Shown: piece by piece, positions 1-13,900 of the stretch
Layout of the letters: each line of letters begins with the position of its first letter
Position numbering within the stretch: the first letter of the stretch is position 1
Source of the DNA: Jaapia argillacea MUCL 33604
Lineage: Eukaryota; Basidiomycota; Agaricomycetes; Jaapiales; Jaapiaceae
Assembly: GCA_000697665.1 (NCBI GenBank)
Contig: KL197725.1
Coordinates: 231,567 to 295,566, forward strand
Direction of reading: 5' to 3'
Length of the DNA stretch: 64,000 nucleotides
Made by a program: the position numbers and the translations under genes
The notes under the pieces: model-generated
What the model saw: only the letters and a program-made list of their open reading frames with translations
Told to the model about the DNA's origin: nothing
Database searches by the model: none

Positions 1-15
1 TTGAGGGGGGGTATT

Positions 16-452
16 TGTCACGGTTTCCATGAAGGATCCCACAATTCAACCCTAACCTAGAAGGTTCAGTCTAGATCGTCGAACATAACAAGCGCCAGGT
101 AAGTCATGTGATAGACACCTCCAGATCCCCTGATGTCATAGAGAACATTCCAGAACTCCGTAGTAATCCAGATTTCTCTGAGTAACTGCGGACTACGCCG
201 CAGTCGCTCTAGATTTCTCCGAGTATGTCAAATGACCTAACTCAGGACCGTAACTCAGGATAGTTACTCAGGACTCGCAGTAGAAGCACAGGCGCAGCAG
301 CCCCGCTTAGTGATAGACGCTTACATGTGCGTAGATAGATTGTGTATATATAGCTGGTGGAACTGGGCATAACACCCCAGCTTTCAGTTGGCTTTTTCTT
401 TCTTGTCATCAGGCTGACGAACAGGACGCTTGTGTCACGAAGTCACGTCACA
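16..452 (+). mobile_element. 3' LTR of a gypsy-like (Ty3) retroelement, body off the left edge
   Basis: A purine tract of the polypurine-tract type (1-15) is followed by TGTCACGG, and the segment ends in GTCACGTCACA, giving the TG...CA ends of an LTR. A TATA box (TATATATA, 345-352) lies in the right half, as expected for an LTR promoter. The internal region must lie to the left of the window, so family assignment rests on the tract and end sequences only. The flanking target duplication cannot be tested here. The LTR ends about 50 bp before the start codon of the next gene. Age cannot be judged from one LTR. Confidence 0.55.
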
Positions 453-501
453 TTTTTTTCCTTCGTCCTTACTCCTTGGCTACTGCCAACCATCCACTGG
501 C

Positions 502-1504
502 ATGGCTCCTCGACCATCGTCTAGCGACTCCGAATCCGATGGCGACGCACCAGAGTCGTTATCCCTCTCTCAAAGTCGCAAGACGGCTCGTGGCCATGAA
601 GCCGCCCTGAAAGAGTTCCAAGTCGCTCAGAAACAAAAGGTCAAGGCGAAGAATCAGGAGAGGGATAGGAAGTTGAAGGAGAGGGCTGAGAGTAGGAAGG
701 GGAAAGATGCCGAGTTAGGCAAAGGGAACGGTGGTAAAGGGAAGGGGAAGGAGGTTGAGGAGGACGAGCATGAAGAGGAGGATGCTAGGGATGAAGATCA
801 AAGGTTGCAGGAACGGATGATACGGGCAATGAAGGATGCAGAGGACGAGAGTGAGAGTGAAGGTGAGGTTGGTGAAGATGAATGGGAGGGTTTGGGAGTG
901 GCGATTGGGGGTATTTCCCCATCAGACGAGGACGCCTCAAACTCAGATTCTGATGAAGATGTTATGTTGGCGGAAGACGATGACGTTGGCTCTAGTTCTG
1001 AGGAACACGAGGACGAAGAGGGTTCCGAAGACGGCGACGACAGTATGGACTCGGAAGATGACCCCAAAGCCGATAGTATGGACGAAGACGATAACATTCC
1101 CTTGCCCAAATCAAAACCCTCTAACCCCAATCACCTCCCCGATCACCTCTTCACCGCCGCCTTTACATCCTCTTCACAACCATCCACTTCGAAACCAAAA
1201 GTTTACACTACGAGCATTACCAAACAGCGAAAACGGAAGACGACCAAGAATCCGAAAGATAGCATCATCGGGTACGCATCTCTTTCCCTGATACCATTCC
1301 TTATATTGTTTATACTCATACCTCACCAGGTCTCGAGCGATACGAACTCTCCAAAACCCGAATCACCACACGCTCTCAGCTTCTCACACTGTTCCTTCCT
1401 CCAAAATCAACAAATTCCTCAGTCGCAGTTTGATTCTGACCGGAACCACGAGCAAGTCGCGGCCGAAGAAAGGCTGGGAGCGAAGAGCCGGTCAGTATCC
1501 TTGA
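502..1504 (+). CDS. Utp16/Bud21-type U3 snoRNA-associated nucleolar protein
   Basis: Two exons (502-1271, 1330-1504) encode 314 aa. The intron 1272-1329 begins GTACGC and ends CCAG; reading straight through it gives a hydrophobic, non-homologous tail, whereas splicing gives GSRAIRTL and a basic end (KKGWERR). I see an N-terminal basic/coiled stretch, a long acidic Glu/Asp/Ser domain (about residues 85-205), the motif LPDHLFTAAF (about residue 211), then a Lys/Arg-rich stretch. This order matches the fungal U3_snoRNA_assoc family (yeast Bud21/Utp16), part of the small-subunit processome that processes 18S rRNA in the nucleolus. The start at 502 (ATGGCTCC) is preferred over the in-frame ATG at 430, which lies inside the LTR. 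The family call is from motif recognition. Confidence 0.75.
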
Positions 1505-2303
1505 CCTCTATTGCATCGAGGGATATGAACTGATCTGTAGTCTCCTCGCAGTGAATGTCGGGGTGATGAAACGAAGTGGTCCTGCCTCGCATTTCGTTCG
1601 AAGTCGATAACCTCGGCACCAACATTCACGCGAATCTCATTGGCCTTGTAGACCCGCTATCATTTCAGTGAATGCACCATATATTCATTCGATCTACGAA
1701 CGTACACGATACAGTACTGTGGTTTTGCAGGAAGAGACTCGTGAGCATATATGTGCAGGGCTTTTGAACAACGTCAAGAACGGTACATTTCACTGATAGA
1801 GCAGAAAGAGAAACTTTAGCAACAATTCAAAGCACGAACTATGAGAACTCGACCAGGCGAGATGAAACAAGGGATCACACGAAAATCGTTGGTGAGGGAA
1901 GATGAAGCAGGGAGAAAAATGAGACTTCAAGATATGGTTCTTCGTTCGTCAAATCGTATAAGAGGGGGCGTGGAGATAAGGCTCGTTTGGCAATCGTCGA
2001 GATGCGGACGACGTGAGGTTCGTGGAGGATGTAAGAACGTAGTGAGCTCGTAAGAGGTGTGATTGTCGTGGGGAGGATCAACGTCGTGGGGGAACGTAAG
2101 AGGAGTCAGGAGTTAGGGTTAATGCGAAGTATGCAAGGTCCGTGTGTTTGGATGTTTATGCAAATGATTTGAGAAGTGAAGGGGGCATAGATCAATAATC
2201 ATATCATAGAAGGAACCGATGAGGCCCAAGTCTTGAGTGTTTGGATTAGATGCGCAGCGCATGAGGGCGTGCAGGCGTAGGTCGGCCGCGAGGACGCGGA
2301 CGA
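1505..2303. other. Convergent intergenic region
   Basis: This lies between the stop codons of the Utp16-type gene and the large minus-strand gene. It should hold both 3' UTRs. I see no conserved reading frame and no clear repeat. Confidence 0.5.
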
Positions 2304-5300
2304 TCAATCCGAAGAGACTTGGGTGGACTGAGAACAAGAAGTGTCAGTGTGGAACGCTTGACGGACGAGAGAAGTAAGAACAGACCTCATCAGTGCTCCT
2401 TGACCAGCATTCTCTTTATTTTCCTTCTGAGACCGCCCGTTGCTTCGCTTGGCCCAGCCCAACGCACTTCTCCTCGCGCTCGAAGTCACCCTCTGCCGGG
2501 GCAGAGGTGGTGCTCCAGCAGCGGAGAAGCTTGCAGAATCCTCATGAACGAATTTAGCGGACCTGTCCAAGTCAACGAGGAACGGTGAGGCGACTTTGTG
2601 CTGTCCGAGGGTTGGGGCGGGAGAGCTGATGTTGGGGTTGATGGATACTTGCTTAAGAACGGCGTGGCGGAGGGATACTGGGCTTCGGTTGGAGTCGAGG
2701 TACACCGCCGGTATTGGTTCTTCTTCGATCGAGGATGTCGAGATCTTGCGAGTGCGAGGATAAGGTGATGGTCTTGAATTAACTCGAGACCTGATGCGAC
2801 GGGGTCGTAGATCATGAGGAAGAGGGCCGTAATTTTGTTGCGAGTGTTCCAAGAGCGCCTGCATCCCTTCTCGTCGAGTAGGAGGTTGGAAAGCTGTGAA
2901 AACAAATTAGATTTGGGGAGCTGAAGCAACTGTATGGGATCAACTGACATTGAATGGCAAAGATAGAGAACGAGGTGTCATGCCAAACACGCTTGCTCTC
3001 CTTGACCGTTTCCTGAGCCTCGTCTTTGAGGGCGTAGTACTTGCGCAAGACCGTGATTCCCTGCTCGTTATCCCATTCCATGGTTTCCATCATCTCCAAC
3101 TCGTTATCAGCGATCACAACGGGCTCGGCGGCTTGGTCAGCGACGGCGACCTGATCGACGTATACAGCACGAGGGGGAGTGGGTGGGTTTGATTGGAGCT
3201 CCTCAAGGATAGTTTCATATACCGAAGACCTCGACGCGCGAGCTTGGGAGATACGACGGCGATGACCTCTTCCTCGCGCTCGGGCGCGGGCTCGTGCAGC
3301 GCTGGACACTCGGTTTGTGACGGGGTAGGTGACGTTCGCCAAAAGACTACCTAGATGAGAGACGTCGATGCTAGATTGAGAGTCCCCTGACTGAGACGAT
3401 GCATCAGATGAGAGTGGAGGGGTCTCTGCTCCAGAACTGGCGTAAGTGTCGGACCGTGAGCGAGAAGCAGGGCCAGGACGAGAGAACACGGGGTAGATGC
3501 GACCTATGAAAAGATGAGGAACGAGTTACATGAGAGAGGGTAAATAACAGCTTACTTGACGTTGTGTCGTCCTCGCCTGAGGCACTAAGGCAACTCTCCT
3601 CGAGGCTTTGTCGGTGAAGCAACCCGATCTGTGCGTCTTGCATACGATCGTCGCCGAAATGATGAGATGCAGTTGAAATCATGGAGGCCCTTTCGATCAG
3701 CCTGGCTTTGTTGGGGGATTCCTCGACTTCACGAATGAATGGCTGGTGTAATGCCTCCAGTCTCTCAACGTCCGTGTGCTTTCGCTTACCCATTCGAACG
3801 CAGGGGGAAGCAGCGATTATCGAGCCGACTGATTGCCGGCGAACATGACCACCACCGAGCATCTGTGGATAAAGTGAGACGAGAAACTAAACACGACCAA
3901 GAAAGACTGACCGAAAACATCGTATCATCGTCCTGAGGAGGGCTGTGGATGCTACCGGTGCTCAGCATCGACACAGGCCTGAATTGAGCCGGCGGCCAGA
4001 GGCCTCCATGGCCTGAATCTGAGGAATCATACCGAAAGACGGAACCCGACGACATAGATGTTCTGTGCCCAGTCTTCTCGAAGAGTGAATCGTCCATAGA
4101 AGAGCGGCGATCACAATCGATAGATGACCTGTGGTCATCGTCGAGGATGGAGTCGAACGAAGCACGGTGTCGGAGGTGATGACTGGTGGCGCTGTCCGGA
4201 GATGCAGAAATGGCGGTGAGGGGCATTCCGTATTCAGCAGCAGATTCTAACATCTTATCGCCGAGACCCGGGCGACCAAGACGCATAGCCGACATGTCGC
4301 TGAGGATTGAATCCACGGAGGGGTCGGTACGATGTCTTGCCCAAGCAGCACGTCCGCCATTAGCGCCGAACATCGCGTAACTCTGAGCAACAGAGCTGGC
4401 GCTCGTGCTCGAGGCGTTGCGACGATGTCCAAAGCTGCGATTGTAAAGACTGACGGGAGGTGCGATGGAGGCCATGGACGCTGAGGATTCATCCCTGTAA
4501 TGACCACGCCTTGGAACATGCGAAGGTCTGGGTGGAGGAGCTCGGAAGTAGAAACTCGAGGCGTCGCTTTCCACTCGCTTGCGGGGCAGTTGGTTCTTCA
4601 TGAAAGAGAAGGTATCATCCACTGACATGGAGAATGAAAACGTCGACATGTCGTCTGAAGAGGGTCGAGTGGGCAAGCTGTCCGCATATTCGAAAGGATC
4701 CTTACATCCAGGGTTGATGACCTGACCATAAGACGAGACGGAAGCGATGCTGAACATGGACGCTTCCCGACCGTGGGATGGGCGCGCTGATGAAGTTCCA
4801 GGAGGGGGATAGAACGCGGGTCGGTTGGGATGGAATTCGAATCCGCGCCTGATCTCATCGAAGGAATCCAAACCAGCAAAGCTAACGCCAGATTCATTCC
4901 TCGAGTGCGCAATAGCCGGATGCGAGACTCTGCGTACTCGGACTCGTCGCTTAGAGCTCGAGTCAGAATCAAGTCGAATGCGAGGTTGAAGAGGGGCTAT
5001 TTCGGCAGCTTGGGCGAAGATCGACTTGAGTACGGAACTGTCTTCCTCAACGATCGAACACAAGGAAGCCTCTGAGAGTGAACGAGCGTGCGACGGAGAC
5101 GGAATGATGTCTGGTAGCGTCAACGGTTTCGGCGAGTTCTCCTTGAGTGAAACTGATCGAGCAGGAGAGGGTAGTCCACCAAACCTGAACGACCTATTGA
5201 GTTGGCCATCCGAGGGTCGAGATCCCATCGACGAATTATGCTTCAAGCTACGCGGAGAGGGCTCTTCCGGTGTCGAAATATCTGGGTCGGAGGTTTCGTG

Positions 5301-8300
5301 ACAACTGAGTGGGACAGCCATACTGATATCCTTCATGTCGCCAGTTGTCTCCACCGCGAACGAAAGATCGCTGAACCGAACAGCCTCGTCAACTTGCAGA
5401 GCCTGCGGTAACCTAGGAACTGGAGGTACTTCGATGTCAAGAGGGCCATTAACATCGAGGAATTCCGCAAATCCGGCGTGGAGGTTGAGCTTGGCAGGAG
5501 TCTTGAACGCATTCTCCAATTGCTCGATAAAGCTAAGTCGTTCCGAGCCCCCAGATTCATTGAGTTTCATCAACTCGCCCGTAAAATCGAACGACTTCTT
5601 CGTATCATCCTCTGAAGGAGACGACACAAAGCATTCGTCAATGTCGGCGTGGTTCCCTTCTTCATCATTGAGTTGGAAGACGGGAACGTCCATGGAGAAG
5701 TCCAAAGAGAGGACAGGCGCCGGAGTCGGGAGAGGTGAAGCAGGGGGGAGACCAGGAGACGGCGGTGGAGCAGGAGAGTAATCGCCAACCGACGTCGCAT
5801 CATCGCACGACTCATTATCCGACTGGCCTGACAGAATCACCTGCAGTTCGTCGGGAATATCGGAATCAGGATCGTCGGGGTTGAGAGCGGGTGCAGTAGA
5901 TCCGACCGAACCACCCATAGTCCCAGCCAACCCAAGAACCCTCTTGCCTTCAGGTGGAATCGGCATACTATCCCTCAAACTAGAATGACTCTTCATTCCG
6001 ATCAACGAAGATCGCTTCCTCTCTTCCCCAGTTGCCCTTCTGAAAACCGGCGTCGGCGAGGGAGCACCATTATCCTCAACGGCCAACAGACCAATCTTCG
6101 AAGGTCTGGAGCCGAACGTAAGTGACGAGGGAGCAGCGAGATCAGAATGGCCAACAGGAGTGGTCGTCGCCGATGATCCTTCTTTAGCAAACAACGCAGG
6201 ACCGAGGTGAGGTGGAGAGGCGAGCCTGGGTCGGAGGGGTCGGAAAACGGGCATCGAGTCTTCAAGAGGCATCGGTGGGCTCATCGTCCTCTTATGACTA
6301 GGCTTAAAAACTGGCGAGCCTCCAACCAAACGAATCGTCCCACTCATCGCTGGTGCAGTCGATACAGCCTTGGGTTTCGCGGGAGAAACAGGCCAAGGCG
6401 CGATTTGCAAACCCAAACCACGCGAAGCGGCCGTAGGAGCAGTGAACGTAGGCGCTTTGCCTCTCGACTGGGCATAAGGACGAAGAGAGTTGATTGATGC
6501 AGCGCTCTCTCGTAACGTCGGTTTCTTGACAGGACTCTCGAATTCGAGCCTGCGTTTCGTGAGGAAACCATCTGCTAAATCGGATCGTTGAGAGGCAGCT
6601 GAGAGCGGTGAGGGTCTGCTCTTGCGAGGTGAACCTCGGGGTGTGCCGCCCGGAGTCGCTTCCAAGTCGAGTCGATCGATGAGGGACGCGAGGTCGTTGG
6701 TAGCGGCGTCAAGGATTGACATGAAACCTTCCGATAAACGAAATATAAATCAGCAACAAACACCACATAAAATGCCATAAACACTTACCGTCACCTTCAT
6801 CATACATCCCAGCAGGTCTGGTCCTCCCAACAAGAGTCTCCGAAACAGGTCTCGCCCTCCGTGGTTTGACAGGAGTCCCAACAGAACCCATCGACAAGTT
6901 CAACTCCAACTGTGCGTGGCCATCCTCAGTAGCTTCCTCCAACATCAACATCGGCCTCTCAGTCTCCTTCTCACTCACTTCTGCCTCTGCCTCCTCCTCC
7001 TTTTCTTCCTCCTCTTCAACCACTTCCATCGGTGATTCAGGGAGCTGAGGATCGTCCACAACCATCCCCTCCGCTTCAACCTCAGCTTCAACCTGCGCAA
7101 AAAGGTCCAAAACAGGTTTCCTCCTCCTCGCCTCACTAGCTTTCCTACTCTCCCCACTAACACCTCTCCTAGTTCCAACGACCTTAGCTTGCTCCGCTTC
7201 CTCAGCCCTCTTCATCCTCCTCTCAACACCAATAGTCTCCTTCACGCTCTCCAACCCCTGCTCATCCCACCTAACCGAAACGACACTCCCAGAACTACTC
7301 TTCCCAGTCCTCTCAGAAGAAGTAGAAGCAGGCCTCAACGAACTCCCACTCGAAAGTGTACTCGGTAACCTATCCCTTCCCAACCCCAGCCCCAACCCGG
7401 CTCCAAGACTGATAGACGAAGCAGCGGAAAGGCGATTCAGGTTGGGTTGGTTGAGATCCGAAGACGAAGACGACGACGACGAAGTGGAGTTCGAGTTCGA
7501 ACTCGAATGGACACCAGAGCCACTAGGATGTCGAACCATAGCAAGCCTCATAGTACTAGGCCATCCAAGACCCAACGTACTCTGCTTCCTCCTCCCCAAC
7601 TCCTTAACATCAACTCCCTTCCCCGGACTCCCAGCACCACTCAAAGCGCCAGCTTCAAAACTACTGCCCGAATACCTAACAGTAGCATTCCTCTCCTCAT
7701 CCCTCTCCTCCTTCGAAGAACCCTTCTTACTCTTCTTCTTTTCCTTCTTCTCACTCTTCTCCTTCTTCCCCTTCCCATCCTCACTCTTCTCCTTCTCCTT
7801 CTTCCCCTTCACAGACTCATCCTTCTTGCCCTTAACACTCTCATCCTTCCTCCTAACAGACCCACCAACACTCCCCTCCCCACCCTTCAACTGCGCCCAA
7901 CTCCCAATATGAGCCAAACTCCTCATACTCTTCATAGCCCTAACAGCAATCGATCCACTCGCAGACGCACCAGGCGGAGCGAGTAACGAAGGCGAGGCCC
8001 TCCCATCGGCCGTCGTAGCCCTTCCATCGGTGGGGGAGAGTAACGATGAAGTGGGGGCGCCTCCTAAAGGAGAAAGAGCCCTCTCAATAGACAAACTAGC
8101 AGCCCTCCCTTCAACCTCAACAGGCGACAAAGCTCTCTCAATCGACAAACTCGCAGCTCGAGCTTGACCTTCCCGGGCCAACGAAACCGTCCTAGGCGGC
8201 AAAGCACTCATAACCGGAGGCAGAGCCTTCTTCGAAGGAGGGGTATCAACCTCACTAGCAGGCATCGAACCGCCATACAACCCCGGCCCAAAAATCACAC

Positions 8301-9478
8301 TAGTAGGCGGCGGAGGAGGCAAGTCTCTCTCCCTATAAGTAGGCGCATTCGCACTAGTCGGAGTAGCCAACAAGATTCCTGAATCGAGAGAATTGAAGCG
8401 AGCTCGAGAGTCGATTGGGGAAGAGTTGAATAACTTTTCTGGGTCGGGTGCTAGAGGGCAAGATAATGAGTGTCAATATATGCGCCGAAAGAAGAAAGCG
8501 GATGGCCGAAGAAATGAAAGGATGTCACCACAAACGAACAAACAAAAAAAGAAACTCACTCTTCGACCTCTCCCCTTCCTTCTCCTTCGAATCCTTCCTC
8601 CCCCTCCCAATACTCCACCACTTACTCTCCTCTCCCTTCACTCTCAACATTCCCTTATCTTTCCCCTCCTTCTCCTTCCCCTCTTTCCCATTCTCCCCCT
8701 TCTTATCCTTCCCCTTCCCCTCCTTACCTCCCTTGTCCTTGACAACCTCACCATCATCCCCACTCTTCACACCCTCACCAACATTCGTAACCTCCCCAAG
8801 CACCCCAAAAACACCCCCCAACCCCGCCCGACTCTTCTTCTTCTTAACAAAAACAATCTCTCCAAACTCAGGATCCTCATCCTGGTCAACCCAAATCTCG
8901 AAACCCCCCCTCCCACTAGTCCCCACCTTCCCTCCTCCCCCTCCCCCATTCCCTCCCTTTGTCTTCCCAGCACCAACCCTCCTAACGACATCACTCAAAT
9001 CCTTCTCCTTCTTCGATCCCCCAAGTAACCCCAACTTAGATCTCTTTGGTACGAGTCGCCTCTTAGTAGGCCCCACACTATTATCAGTCCCACTAACCAC
9101 CCTAGGCGCAAGCGGCGAAGGGACAGAAACTACCGAGCCCGCGAATGAAGTTTCGCCTGAAATGTGGGAGGTGTTACCTCCTGAGGCTGAGGGTGTTGCT
9201 TGGACTAGGCGGATGGTGGGGATTTGGAATGGGGCGGGGTGTTGTTGGGAGGAGGATAAGGGGCCTTGGGAGGGGCCGCGGTAGGAACCTTGAGATGGTC
9301 CGCGGTAGGAACCTTGTGAGGGACCACGGTGGGAGCCTTGATTTGAAGGAGTCGAGTACGCATCTTGTCGGGAGAGAGTTGATTGGGAAGTGGATGATGA
9401 AGCTTGACGAGTGGATCCTCGGAATTGGTCGAGATCGGGTTGACGAGCGAGGAGTGGTAACGTGTAAGTGCTACGCAT
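2304..9478 (-). CDS. Large Ser/Pro-rich, mostly disordered fungal protein of unknown function (2,282 aa)
   Basis: Six exons on the minus strand (9478-8560, 8450-6789, 6727-3912, 3862-3556, 3503-2949, 2893-2304) join in phase without a stop. The introns are 109, 61, 49, 52 and 55 bp. The protein is largely low-complexity. Residues about 49-70 are a short G-S-Y-R-G-P-S-Q tandem repeat. Residues about 192-222 contain the most ordered-looking block (GFEIWVDQDEDPEFGEIVF, then KKKKSRAGL). Exon 2 has a Lys/Glu-rich run and exon 3 many Ser/Pro/Arg phosphosite-like stretches. Two adjacent KEN motifs (residues 2243-2248) near the C-terminus are possible APC/C degrons. I do not recognise the family. A cell-cycle or polarity role would be a guess. 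The start ATG at 9478 has a CAACC context. A decayed partial copy lies at about 48.85-49.21 kb. Confidence 0.8.
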
Positions 9479-10900
9479 GGTTGCGCGTTAGTACTTGAAT
9501 GCTTGAGTCTCGAGTCTCGAGTCTTGTAAGCGCCGAAAATGCAGAAATCAAAGAACAAAGCGTGAAAAATCGTTATACAACAGAAAGCAGAAAATCAATA
9601 TATGCGTGTTGGAAGTGTCGTGAAAACTTTGAATGCGAGTTCTAGTGAGATTGAACTCTTTGGTCGTGAATGTGTTTGAAGGGTCGTGAGGCGTGATGAT
9701 GGTCGTTGAGGCGGGTGGTGCGAGTGGATGTCTACACCACAAACGCGTGAGCACCAAAGCACACAATGAAGGATGAGGGTGCGTACGTACCAAAAGACTT
9801 GGTCAAAAACTGAAAAAACAAAAAAGAACAAGTCGGAAGACTCCACAGGAGCCCGCGCGTAAAAGGTCGACTCGGTGTCGACGAGAAATTTGAGAGATTT
9901 GGCTTGCTTGAAGACGGGTGGCGATAGATAGAATCTTTGACGCGTCGTAGTTGTCGTGTTTGGAAAAAACGTTTCCTGCTTGTGATTTTCTGGGCTACCT
10001 TTAGAGTTGAGGGCCGGTGTGTTAGTATTGGTTGAAACAGGTTAAGAGGGAATGGGACAATGCGGTTATGCGTTCAGGGATGTAAGGAATTTGAGAGATG
10101 GGGAGGTGGGAGAATCGATGGTGCTTCGACCCTCGGAGGGTTGTAGGCGACGGCAGCGTCCGTGTAGCATCAACCGTTCCGCAACAAGGCGACCTCTTTA
10201 CGAGCAATCCACAACGACGAGTAACCTAACGCGACCTCCCTCCTTTCCTCCAAATTCAAGAACTCAACTCACCTCGAAAACTAGCAAGTACCGCTATACG
10301 AACAGCACACCCACTCTATCGAATTCAGGGCTACTTCTGCCTGAGTGACGAAGACGAGTGTTCACAGCTCTTGTCGCTGCTACTTGCTTGGTGCTGCTTC
10401 ACTTGCACTTGACTTGCGTTTACCGAAACCAAAAGAGACGGCGAGGCGAGGGAACAGGCAATCAAGGCTTCGAAAGTCGAACCAACATAAACAACACGAG
10501 GTCATTTGGTTCCGTGGGTCCCTTTCCTTTTTTGGCTAAAGGATTTCTGTAATTGGATTTCGAGGAGAAGAAACAACGCGTACATAACGCGAGAAGGTCA
10601 CGTGGAGACGCGTGTCGTCATTGGAAGTTTGTTGCGTGTCCTTGTCTCGAATCGAACAACGCACGCCATTGGACTGTCCTTGGAGATACGTGGGGAAAGC
10701 ACGTTCGTTTGTTCGCAATATCGCTGTATAGGGAATATGAATCAACCTGTTTCATCTAGCTAAAACCACTCGTGTGGCGTCGTCCAGATCCACAACACAT
10801 GCTCTCCTCCTTTCCTTGACGAAACAGCCTCCCGCCCTAATCAAGTTTTCGGCTCAGCACCACCTCACCCATCTCAACTACGCATCGCCGCGACGGTCTC
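9479..10900. other. Upstream region of the large gene; no gene seen
   Basis: This is presumably the promoter and 5' UTR of the minus-strand gene. Frames here are short and unlike known proteins. No clear repeat was found. Confidence 0.4.
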
Positions 10901-13900
10901 GAGAGGCACGGAACTGAACACCACGATACCGGTGAGTTTCCCCTACTTCCGTCCTCACTTAACCCACGGCTAACAACTCCACCAGTTCGAACGTCCACAT
11001 CACACCCCCACTCCCACCCGACGTCTAACCGATCCACCAATCACTCGACCGCCGTTCCATATTTCAGCGTCAGTTTTGAAGAATTTTAGAGCCACGAAGA
11101 TGGAGCCGCGTCTTGTATAGATCCGTCCAAGGATTGAGCCGATTCCTACCCAACCAGCTCCTTGTCAAACCACCACCACTCCTCTGGCAGAGACGGAGGT
11201 ATGAATATTAGTTGTGGAACACATCGGTGAGTTTCCTCCTTTCATCCTCCACTTGACCCAACTAACAACAACCCCTTAGTTCGAACGTCCACATCGCAAG
11301 TCCTCCTCAATCAACTCCTCGACTACCAGCGACGGTTCGAGGCATCGAGACAGCTCCGGGTCTGAATAGGTGGTATCTGAGGCTTAGGTCGATATAACTC
11401 GGAGCGGCTACCTTCTCAATCGACCACTGTTTCTTCTGGAGAGGTGGATGTCATGAATAATAGAGAGAGTGATATCAGTGAGTTTCCTCTCCCTTCCTCC
11501 TCCTCCACCACAACCCACCAACCTCAAAATAGTCTCGCTCGGCAAGGAAAACCGAACAACGCCATTCCAAACCCTCCTCAGAACACGAACTTTCATCAAT
11601 CAAACGTCATCCAATTCCCATCATCATACAACCATTCTCACCTCAGACTCTACCCTTCCACTTTCACCTTCCGGACCGCACAATCCGACTCGCCAGGACT
11701 ATCGAAGCCATCCGTATTGGACACCCGCAAAACGTCGGTTCACCATTTCTACGTCCTGGCAGTGCTTCCGCCACCCAGGTGCCTGCGGGTTAGTCCATCA
11801 CCACCTACGTTCCTTTGGCCTTCGTCCTCGCTCCATCTTATCAACTAACCCCAACATAACTCACCGGCAGCATACACCCCCGACCGCGACGACCAGACCC
11901 GACAAAATCGAGATTCCACGAGATATCTTGAACAAGGAACCGGTACCTTCTGTCGCCCGGGTCCGTCGACCAATCGACCATCAACAAACGACTGAAGAAC
12001 CCAACGTGAAGAGATCGTCATCCGACCACATACCCTGACTCACCATCCACCACCGAAGCCACTCGATTCTCGAGCCAAATCCTTGGAGCTGGATACATAC
12101 GAAGTGCCGAGGATCACGAATCTCACATCAAAACTCATTCTTCTTATTCGGCCGCGAGAGGTGGATTGGGTTGGGATAAAATAGTAGAGAACTTGATCGC
12201 ACCGTGCCCATTTTCCTCAAAACGAGATCTTCGGACTTTTTCGGTTAACTCCACGACCATTCAGCGATGGGTTTCAGAGGATGGAGATTGTGTTGGGTTG
12301 TGTACGTGGCATCCGAGGTTTAGGTCGATAGAAGTCGGAGTGGCTGTTTCTCAATTGAGCACCGTTTCTTTTGGAAAATAGCAGAGGCGGAGGGATACCG
12401 GTAAGTTTCCCCTTACCTTCGTCCTCCACCACAACCAACCAAACTTACTCGACAAAAGTAAACCAATCAATACCCTCCTCTTAGATAACGAAAACACTTC
12501 ATCAATCAAACTTCGTCCAAATCCTATCCATCGTACAACCGTACAAACCGTTCTAACCTCACGCACTCTACCCTTCCAACTTCCACTCACCTCACCGCAC
12601 AATCCCGTACGCCAGGACCATCGAAGCCTCACCCCCCCCCACGGAAAAACGTCAGTTCACAATTTCTACGTCATGGCAAGTGCACTCTGCTAATCAAGCC
12701 ATCCAGATATAGTAGTACCTACAAGTTTAGCATATCACCGCTTACCTTCTTCTTCTCCCCACCCCTCCGTCGCTCCTTGTTATTAAGCCACATGATGCAT
12801 GGAGCGCCGCGGATCATGAATCTCGTATTGAAGCATATGCAACTTTCTCATTCAACCGACAATTCTTCGGGAGGGATGGATGGTGTAGAGAACTTGACCC
12901 AACACCCTTCTAATCCTCACGTCCACCCTCCTTTCCTCGTCGACTCAAACTCCCAGCCCAACCGTTCACCGCTCCCACCCCCCCCACCCCCCAAATGCTC
13001 GATCGTCATCAAGCAACTTTGACCATTCAGCGATGCGATTCAGAGGATGGAGATAGCGTTGCTGTCCGAGGATTGGGAGGATTTGCTTTAAGTGACTGCT
13101 ACCATTTCCCCGGGAGCGGCAACGGAAGATATCAATGATTGTTCCCTTATTATAGCCCCCCACATCCAACCAAGAGTCTTGCTCGACAACAGGAAACTGA
13201 TCGACGTCATCCCAAAATCCTCTCCTCGAGTACTAAACTCATTATGAAACGGATCATCTAACTCCTTCGAAATCATATCTTCTTATGACCATACAACCTC
13301 TTCCCCATTCAACCGCTATCTCTTTGGGAGAGGTGGATGGGGTAGAGGACTCGACCAAACGAACCATAACACCCTCCAAATCGAACCTCCAAATCGTACG
13401 CACCCTCCTTCCTCGCCGGCTCAAACTTCCAGCCCCATCCAAAACTCAACTACCTCACCCGACTTGTGCATCGCACATTCACCGCACACCCATTTCCCTC
13501 AATGCGAGATCGTCGTTCCCTCGGTCAAGTAAACTCCTCGACCGCCGTTAGGTGTTTCAGCCATGCGGTTTTAGCGGATGGGGATAGTGCTGGATCTCGC
13601 GTAGATGTGTACGTGGCGGGAGGATCTATTCGAAGCGGCTGCCGCTTCTCAATTCCTTCCCCATTTTCCTCAGGAGCGGCAGCGGGAGAGGTGGAGGATA
13701 CCGGTGAGTTTCCCATATTTTCGTCCTCCATCAAACTAACAGTGTTGCTCGATCAAAGGAACCAATCGACGCCATCCTAACATCCTCCGCTCAAGTACCA
13801 AATTCATCACCCAACTCCTCCGAAATCCTATCTTCGTACAACCATACAACCTCCCTACTTCAGCAACGAGTGAGCATGCTGTTGCAGTTGAGTCCGAGCC

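Noticed and set aside
430-501. Upstream ATG for the Utp16-type gene
   Set aside because: It lies in the LTR and gives a non-homologous leader.
7442-9028. Pro/Ser/Leu-rich plus-strand frames
   Set aside because: They are antisense shadows of the low-complexity exons 1 and 2 of the large minus-strand gene.
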